Shown: piece after piece, positions 5,785-10,316 of the stretch | Numbering within the stretch: position 1 is the stretch's first letter | Layout of the letters: each line of letters starts with the position of its first letter | Assembly (NCBI GenBank): GCA_900642245.1 | Contig: CAAAJI010000191.1 | Coordinates: forward strand, 48,627-58,942 | From: Fragilaria radians | Lineage: Eukaryota; Bacillariophyta; Fragilariophyceae; Fragilariales; Fragilariaceae | Direction: 5' to 3' | Length of the DNA: 10,316 nt | Translations under genes and position numbers: made by a program | The notes under the pieces: model-generated | What the model saw: only the letters and a program-made list of their open reading frames with translations | Told to the model about the DNA's origin: nothing | Databases searched by the model: none

Positions 5785-8187
5785 ATGAATTCCAATGGAG
5801 CATCACAGAAACCAAAGAAATTGGAGGCCGATAATCAAGGAGATGCGGAGAAGAATGCAATTGTAGTTGACGATGAATATGGTTACGATGAATATGGTGA
5901 CGATGAATATGGTGACGATGAAATTATTTGCGTTCGAGATTCTGTCGCTAACCGTCAGTACAAATCAAGATTCGTAGAACATGTTGTATATGCAAAGGCA
6001 TCCTCTAATATCGATCCAAAGTCTTCATCCAAAAAGGACACCACTATAATAAGTGACAAGCAAGTGTCACACACTCACACAAGCAAAAAGTATACGAAAG
6101 GGGGTTTGTTCACTGATAGTAGCCATCAATCACCTTCCCCGCTACTTACAGCTCCATTGTCGAATCATCGTTTTATGCATATAACTTCTAATCCAGGACC
6201 ATCAAATCTAGATACTATTGATGATTTATCCATTGCTTCTGACCTGCATAACAACACTCCTTCTGTTGTATTGTTTGATCAATTGACACATCAACGTGTC
6301 TCTATGGCAAGCACCGCGAGTAGTGGGAATTATTCTATCGGGTCTCTGTCAGGACAGAATCGAAAGGGAGTGGAGAATGGAAGTCGGAAACCCTCACGTC
6401 GACGATCATCACTAACAACCACTACTCGGTTATTACAGCCTATCATGGATCACCAAGGACATGCCATGAGTGAGGAGGAAACGAAAGCGCATTGGAAAAG
6501 TATGGGAAAGTGTGATATCTGTGGCACCGTCACTACTCATCGGAAAGAAAAATTCGGCCCCTTTGGCTCGCTACGCCGAATGGTACCTCAGACAGTGGAA
6601 GGATATTCTTACAAAGGGTATTGCTTGCGCTGTTATGATGTGCCAGAACTAAGAGATTTGTTGAGAGATCCGGATATTCCTTTGGACTTAGAACGCAATG
6701 TAGCATTCTTAAATCCTGAACAATTTTCTGTTTCTACAAACGATTTATTCATGATGGAGAGGAAGGAAAGCAAGCTCACAAAATTGTTTTCAACAATTCA
6801 ATGCCAACTTTGTTGTGGAGCAATTCTCTTATGTCTTGTTGGAGCTGTTGTCGCTATGGGTATCCTACTTTCAGATGATGCCGAGCCATGGATATCTCAT
6901 CCACCTAGCATTGCTCCTTCAATGACTCAAACTTCCACATTCCCAACATCATCGCCAACATCATGGGAGTGGCAGGTGAGCTCAAAGATTTCAACAGATA
7001 TTCATTCCTTTGGATTCAAGGTTAAATTAAGCAATGACGGTACAGTTCTGGCTGTTTCTTCACCAGAATATGAGAATGGACAGGGACGATTTGATGTATA
7101 TTACCTGAACGAGGCACAAGATGATAAACGCTGGTTGCCCATAGAAGTCGCTTTGACAACTAACGCACTCTTGAAAAACCAGACGTATATGGGGATGGGG
7201 ATGCAAGTCAGTGGAGATGGCAGCACAATCGCCATAGGTTCCCCGGGTTACGAAGCAGGAAGAGGTCTTGTTCAAACATTTAATGTCGATAAAGTTAATT
7301 TGATTTTGTCCGAGAAAGGGGAAGCCGTAGTTGGCCCAGTTGCCATGTGCGATTTTGGATATTCCGTTGCTTTAAACTACGATGGAACACGACTTTTCGT
7401 GGGTGCTCCTAATTATAACGTATCAACATCACAGGTGACAGGACTAGTTCAAGCTTTTGACTATGACCCTACATCTCAGACCTGGATTCAGGTGGGATCG
7501 GACATGATTGGACGGTCAAATGGTGATCATTTTGGTTATTCGTTAGATACAACAAGTCTAGGTGATGTTGTCTTGATAGGAGCACCATACAGCAGCGACA
7601 GTTTCCGTAATTCAGGATCAATCTACTTTTATATGTTGGATACTACTAATCAATGGTACCATTTCCCAACGAATCATGCGGATGGTTCAACAATGGGATC
7701 TCATATGGGCAAAAGTCTAGCCAGTAACAAAGATGGAACAGTAATAATTACAAACAATGACGATGGATCCATAGAAGATTTTCCAGGAGCTGGTCTGATT
7801 CACATTTGGGCAGAGGAAGAAAGTTTTATCAACATGGTCGGTTTTCCCTTATCTGGAACATCCAATGACTATGGTTTGGGATATGATGTAGATATTTCTG
7901 GTGATGGATCATTACTTCTGGCATCCGGAGAAAACAACCTTGTTCAGGCTGGTTCTGTTTTAGTTTTCTCCTTTGGTATTGGTGAATATGTAGTATTTGG
8001 GAAAGAAATGATGGGGCCTCCACTCGGTACCTGCAAATGGTTTGGGAAAGGACCAAGTGTATCAATCGCTGCTGAGACACTACGTCTAGCAATAGGCTAT
8101 GAATGTGTCATGGAAAATGGAATATCAAAATCCGAGGTAAGGATTTTTGATTATTTGGTTGGGGGAGCAAAGATTCCTCCGACATAG
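5785..8187 (+). CDS. Single-pass membrane protein with four-Cys module and seven-repeat FG-GAP-like beta-propeller
   Basis: An uninterrupted 800-residue frame. Residues 1-235 are disordered and Ser/Thr-rich, with an acidic DEYG repeat at about 29-46 and an RRRSS basophilic kinase-like site at 205-209. C243xxC246 and C280xxC283 form a probable zinc-binding module, a recurrent unit in diatom proteins. A hydrophobic helix spans about 342-362 (GAILLCLVGAVVAMGILL) with no N-terminal signal peptide, suggesting type II topology with the C-terminus outside the cytoplasm. A Pro/Ser/Thr linker (about 369-395) leads to seven repeats beginning near residues 409, 469, 524, 583, 641, 696 and 753, spaced 55-60 residues. 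Each follows the pattern FG…DGT.L.VG.P, as in integrin alpha FG-GAP blades, and seven make one closed propeller. N465 and N545 are N-glycosylation sequons in the outer part. A receptor, adhesion or surface-binding role is inferred; the ligand is unknown. ATG 5785 is chosen because no ATG lies upstream in frame. Confidence 0.93.
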   Translation: MNSNGASQKPKKLEADNQGDAEKNAIVVDDEYGYDEYGDDEYGDDEIICVRDSVANRQYKSRFVEHVVYAKASSNIDPKSSSKKDTTIISDKQVSHTHTSKKYTKGGLFTDSSHQSPSPLLTAPLSNHRFMHITSNPGPSNLDTIDDLSIASDLHNNTPSVVLFDQLTHQRVSMASTASSGNYSIGSLSGQNRKGVENGSRKPSRRRSSLTTTTRLLQPIMDHQGHAMSEEETKAHWKSMGKCDICGTVTTHRKEKFGPFGSLRRMVPQTVEGYSYKGYCLRCYDVPELRDLLRDPDIPLDLERNVAFLNPEQFSVSTNDLFMMERKESKLTKLFSTIQCQLCCGAILLCLVGAVVAMGILLSDDAEPWISHPPSIAPSMTQTSTFPTSSPTSWEWQVSSKISTDIHSFGFKVKLSNDGTVLAVSSPEYENGQGRFDVYYLNEAQDDKRWLPIEVALTTNALLKNQTYMGMGMQVSGDGSTIAIGSPGYEAGRGLVQTFNVDKVNLILSEKGEAVVGPVAMCDFGYSVALNYDGTRLFVGAPNYNVSTSQVTGLVQAFDYDPTSQTWIQVGSDMIGRSNGDHFGYSLDTTSLGDVVLIGAPYSSDSFRNSGSIYFYMLDTTNQWYHFPTNHADGSTMGSHMGKSLASNKDGTVIITNNDDGSIEDFPGAGLIHIWAEEESFINMVGFPLSGTSNDYGLGYDVDISGDGSLLLASGENNLVQAGSVLVFSFGIGEYVVFGKEMMGPPLGTCKWFGKGPSVSIAAETLRLAIGYECVMENGISKSEVRIFDYLVGGAKIPPT
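5869..5922 (+). repeat. 15-bp tandem repeat encoding DDEYG
   Basis: Three and a half copies of a 15-base unit (GACGATGAATATGGT and a variant starting TAC) lie at 5869-5883, 5884-5898, 5899-5913 and 5914-5922. They encode an acidic, Tyr-rich in-frame repeat in the predicted cytoplasmic N-terminus of the membrane protein. The unit is a multiple of three, so copy-number change would keep the frame. Confidence 0.9.
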
Positions 8188-8200
8188 TCAATATAGTAGC

Positions 8201-8520
8201 GAAATAATGGTTAATTGCCAAAAGTTTATGTCAGTCATCTCGCAGTAACGATTCGGGATGCAATGAAGTCTAGACTCAATCTAGATTTTTATGCTGAATC
8301 AAGGCTTGATAACCATCCAAAAATATGGATAGCTTTATTCTTCCTTTTCCTTGATACCTTTTCAATAAAGATATCCTGCAGAAAATAGTCACAAATCATA
8401 ATAAAACATTCATCATTAACGTATTGAAGCTCATTTGTTTCCTTAACTTCTTTGGGTAGTAGTAACTCCGGATTCATATTATTGCCCTAATATGAGAGCA
8501 TGCAAGGTAAAAAAATCATT
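8201..8520 (+). repeat. Right copy of the duplicated 3' flank (partner at 39-310)
   Basis: It begins 13 bases after the stop codon of the membrane protein gene and shares three conserved blocks with the left edge of the window (8231-8245, 8250-8267, 8377-8405). Because the conserved blocks begin right after a stop codon, they are probably 3' UTR and polyadenylation sequence kept by two paralogues. Confidence 0.8.
8364..8405 (+). promoter_or_regulatory. Candidate polyadenylation signals
   Basis: AATAAA occurs at 8364-8369 and again at 8400-8405. The second is also present in the duplicated copy (266-271) inside the best-conserved block. AATAAA is common in AT-rich DNA, so only the conserved one has real support. 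Confidence 0.4.
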
Positions 8521-8769
8521 CTGATTTGTTGCTTTAGTCTAACTAGATAAATTAAGTCAAATTTTCAAAGGAAATAGTTTAGATTTCTAAAAATTACCGC
8601 GAGACAATCAGTACTGGATGTATAATGCATAATTACAACCATTTGCTAAGCAACTAGTTTACGCATAATTAGAAGCTAACAATCAGCCTCCAATCTCACA
8701 ATCATGTTTGTCAATTCATTTATGCTTGAAATATGCATAAGGGTTTTTTATTTGAAAAGGTTTCAATTA
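8521..8769. other. Intergenic, nothing recognised
   Basis: AT-rich sequence without a credible reading frame, RNA gene or strong repeat on either strand. Confidence 0.5.
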
Positions 8770-9146
8770 TCATCTATGACTAGATTGGAGAATATAAATC
8801 ATTTTCCCTCCATTTTTGAGGTGAACGGAATAGTGCATTTCACTTACATCTTCATGTAGTCGCTCTATTATTGTAATTGCCTGACGCTTGCAATATAATT
8901 GTTGCTTGGTGTGAATGATGTATTTATCACACATATCTTTTCTTGGATATCTTGATTTAGATTGGCAATGCGCTTTTTTTCTCACAAGAAACTATTTTCA
9001 TTACATGCATTGAAAAGGATATCTTGCTCTTCTTCATTCATTTTTTTCTTAGGTAATGGTAAAAATACCTTTCGATTATATCTTTAAATCTAACATGTTG
9101 AGCTCCCTTCGTTTGCAAAGCATTAAATGAATCTTTTTCCCAATTT
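8770..9146 (-). pseudogene. Probable DNA-transposon ORF remnant with D-x-C-D motif
   Basis: On the minus strand three overlapping frames read in sequence like one broken protein. The first is WEKDSFNALQTKGAQHVRF (about 9146-9038). The second is FLPLPKKKMNEEEQDILFN (about 9068-8982). The third is a 71-codon piece (8985-8770) with YPRKDMCDKYIIHTKQQL and ERLHEDVSEMHYSVHLKNGG. The pattern D-x-C-D-x-C followed by a spaced EL…H…A resembles the Cys-rich region ahead of the catalytic domain in some diatom and oomycete transposon proteins; here the second Cys is Tyr. The resemblance is from memory of the pattern and not from a search. No catalytic domain survives and no terminal repeats were tied to it. 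Confidence 0.3.
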
Positions 9147-9239
9147 TTATCCTGTCAATTTTAACAAGATAGATAACCACATGACATTGGAATAAAACCT
9201 TAATACCAAGAGTATGCTAGACAGATTGCAGGCTAAAAC
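9147..9239. other. Short spacer, nothing recognised
   Basis: AT-rich sequence between the minus-strand transposon debris and the GGCAGG-rich block. No feature was supported. Confidence 0.4.
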
Positions 9240-9260
9240 TTAATAGTGTTTTGTCAAGTT

Positions 9261-9402
9261 GGCAGGCAGGAACGTCCCGTTTATCGGTAGGCAGGTAGTC
9301 TTTTGTATTCCTATTTGTTGGAAAATTTTCCCACAAGGCCGAGAAAAGGTAACCGCAACTTTGGCACCAACTTTGGCAGGCAGGTGCTCCCCCCTCCCCC
9401 CC
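9261..9402. repeat. GGCAGG-rich block with tandem repeat and pyrimidine tract
   Basis: GGCAGGCAGG occurs at 9261-9270 and 9374-9383, with a TAGGCAGGTAG variant near 9290. A 12-base unit is repeated head to tail (CAACTTTGGCAC at 9356-9367, CAACTTTGGCAG at 9368-9379). A C-rich run covers 9387-9402. This local composition is clearly more GC-rich than the surroundings. An 82-codon minus-strand frame crosses it (9488-9240) but has no recognised domain, so I do not call it a gene. Confidence 0.55.
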
Positions 9403-9510
9403 GCTGGATGATTCCTAACAACAGCCTTCATTCTCTCAAAGAATTCAATATGACTTCGGGGTAATACAAAATACTTTGGCCAGTACAATTTCTATCAGAT
9501 ATTAAGTGTA
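9316..9510 (+). mobile_element. Candidate 5' LTR of a third retroelement
   Basis: The block starts TGTTGG, a common copia LTR start, next to a perfect 12-bp palindrome (GGAAAATTTTCC, 9320-9331), and ends directly before a primer-binding site. Its length, about 195 bp, is reasonable for diatom copia. It ends TGTA instead of the usual CA, and no second LTR lies in the window, so the start is a guess. Confidence 0.3.
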
Positions 9511-9522
9511 TGGTATCAAAGC
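9511..9522 (+). other. Primer-binding site for initiator tRNA-Met
   Basis: TGGTATCAAAGC differs at one base from TGGTATCAGAGC, the complement of the 3' end of initiator tRNA-Met used to prime reverse transcription by many copia elements. It is followed within a few bases by an ATG (9526), as expected for a retroelement leader. Confidence 0.55.
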
Positions 9523-9525
9523 TCA

Positions 9526-9841
9526 ATGTCAGACAAGTATCATCCAGAAGATTCTAGCAATGAAGCAAACATTCAACAAAGCTATTGACTTATTGGATGG
9601 AACGGGAGCTGGCATCCACTGTGAGACTACTTTGGCAGCTGCAGTCTAGAAGATGTGTCCTTATTTTTAAGAGTTAGAAGTAATCATGGGAAATAGACAG
9701 TCAGCTCATCCTTTAGTTAACAACAAAGAATTTGAGTACGAATGTCCAGATGGAAATAGTTCCAAATCTTTGATAGATGATGAAGAAAGAAAAGAAGAAA
9801 TAGAAAACTTGGATGAATGTCTCTACGAAATTCTGAATTGA
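9526..9841 (+). pseudogene. Broken leader/gag-like frames after the primer-binding site
   Basis: From ATG 9526 one frame reads MSDKYHPEDSSNEANIQQSY and then stops. A second frame (frame 2) runs from ATG 9560 (MKQTFNKAIDLLDGTGAG) through stops at 9647-9649 and 9668-9670. It ends with a clean 51-codon stretch from ATG 9686 to TGA 9839-9841 (MGNRQSAHPLVNNKEFEYEC, then acidic DDEERKEEIENLDECLYE). No zinc knuckle or other Gag motif is seen. The position after a primer-binding site suggests Gag remains, but the protein is not recognised. Confidence 0.3.
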
Positions 9842-9952
9842 CTTCCTGCGTTTTGCATATCTGGTCATCTGGGCATCTAGCTTTATTTTATTAATTTCAG
9901 TTGGTTTGGGGTCATCAAAGTGATCGATTCTGATGGGTCGGCAGGAAGTTAA
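9838..9952. repeat. Inner inverted repeat pair, 11 of 12 bp
   Basis: TTGACTTCCTGC at 9838-9849 and GCAGGAAGTTAA at 9941-9952 are reverse complements except at one base, enclosing about 91 bases. The segment could be a small MITE-like insertion. A minus-strand frame crosses it (PIRIDHFDDPKPTEINKIKL) without a recognised domain. Confidence 0.4.
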
Positions 9953-10046
9953 ACTTGACAACCACTAGGTGTCCTTTTTTATTATTCCTCAATCAATATT
10001 GCCTGTTATTTAAGCAAGATGATGATAGTGACCCTATTTTAGGTCC

Positions 10047-10316
10047 TTAGGCTTCGCTATTTCCAAGTTCTTTGATGTCAACATTGATGCTTGCGAGGAA
10101 ATTAGTTTTGCATAAATAGAGAAAAGACCTCGACTGTGTTACCTTGACACATGTAGGATTCGAGACATGGCAAACATGTCGTTTTCCATAAGTGTGTCTA
10201 AATGCTTCAATTACAAATCTTTCATCGAACACAAATTCAGTGCCGAATCGAAGTACAATCCAGATTGATTGGGTAAAAATAATTCTACGATTAGTACGAC
10301 GAGGAAGTTTAATTTT
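10047..10316 (-). CDS. Partial minus-strand reading frame open to the right edge, unassigned
   Basis: Reading leftward from the last base, codons are open without a stop for 89 residues until TAG/TAA-type termination at about 10047. The start lies outside the window. The sequence includes KLPRRTNRRIIFTQSIW, FGTEFVFDERFVIEAFRHTY and GKRHVCHVSNPTCVKVTQS, with several Cys and His. I do not recognise a family. An 89-codon open frame is longer than most chance frames in such AT-rich DNA, so it may be the C-terminal exon of a gene or another relic. Confidence 0.3.
   Translation of the reverse strand, partial: KIKLPRRTNRRIIFTQSIWIVLRFGTEFVFDERFVIEAFRHTYGKRHVCHVSNPTCVKVTQSRSFLYLCKTNFLASINVDIKELGNSEA

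Larger units (their letters stand above)
9244..9967. repeat. Imperfect terminal inverted repeats bounding a 724-bp segment
   Basis: TAGTGTTTTGTCAAGTT at 9244-9260 pairs with the reverse complement of 9952-9967 (TAGTGGTTGTCAAGTT). They match over 16 positions with one mismatch-or-gap, including an exact 10-bp core. The segment contains the GGCAGG motifs, the candidate LTR and the inner inverted repeat. No target-site duplication is visible immediately outside, so an element boundary is suggested but not shown. Confidence 0.35.

Noticed and set aside
6470..6652. +1 frame ORF within the four-Cys module
   Set aside because: Fully contained in the main frame and without independent support.
7060..7275. 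Minus-strand ORF inside the propeller gene
   Set aside because: Shadow of the strongly coding + strand; no recognisable domain.
7829..8092. Second minus-strand ORF (87 codons) inside the propeller gene
   Set aside because: Shadow of a coding strand; its low-complexity sequence follows the sense codons.
9240..9488. 82-codon minus-strand ORF as a gene
   Set aside because: It crosses the GGCAGG repeats, a C-tract and a candidate LTR; no domain recognised, so it is treated as repeat sequence.
9964..9968. CACTA at the right outer arm as a CACTA-transposon terminus
   Set aside because: The pair is arranged TAGTG…CACTA, the reverse of a CACTA element, which begins with CACTA and ends with TAGTG.
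1..10316. CRISPR array, rRNA, tRNA or a prokaryotic defence system
   Set aside because: No regularly spaced direct repeats, no conserved RNA-gene motifs and no relevant protein families were seen on either strand.

Overview
This AT-rich eukaryotic window most likely comes from a diatom nuclear genome. Three things point there: two separate decayed Ty1/copia retrotransposons of the types abundant in diatoms, an intronless membrane protein with the Pro/Ser/Thr linker and CxxC…CxxC module common in diatom gene families, and the absence of any operon-like layout. The genus cannot be fixed from the sequence.

Layout. 1-300: a diverged copy of the 3' flank of the main gene, so a tandem paralogue probably lies just left of the window and may end at base 15. 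642-2626: retroelement A, + strand, a copia relic. It keeps the gag-to-protease linker, the protease/pre-integrase region and RNase H, but has lost the integrase core and reverse transcriptase. 2627-3378: non-coding spacer, perhaps with an LTR remnant and two adjacent hairpins. 3379-5314: retroelement B, + strand, a different copia lineage, with Gag, a CCHC zinc knuckle and integrase, riddled with stops. 5315-5784: upstream region of the main gene with one hairpin.

5785-8187 is the only clearly intact gene. It encodes an 800-residue, single-pass, probably type II membrane protein: disordered cytoplasmic N-terminus, four-cysteine module, transmembrane helix, short Pro/Ser/Thr linker and a seven-repeat FG-GAP-like beta-propeller predicted to face outward. 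The overall plan recalls an integrin alpha head on a diatom-type anchor.

8188-8500: its 3' flank, the partner of the repeat at 1-300. 8770-9146: minus-strand coding debris of a probable DNA transposon. 9240-9970: a composite repeat region holding GGCAGG motifs, a candidate LTR with a primer-binding site for initiator tRNA-Met, a short broken leader ORF and nested inverted repeats. 10047-10316: a minus-strand reading frame open to the right edge, possibly the 3' end of another gene.

The simplest reading is a tandem pair of membrane beta-propeller genes pushed apart by nested, now dead, retrotransposons. No CRISPR array, rRNA, tRNA or prokaryotic system was seen.
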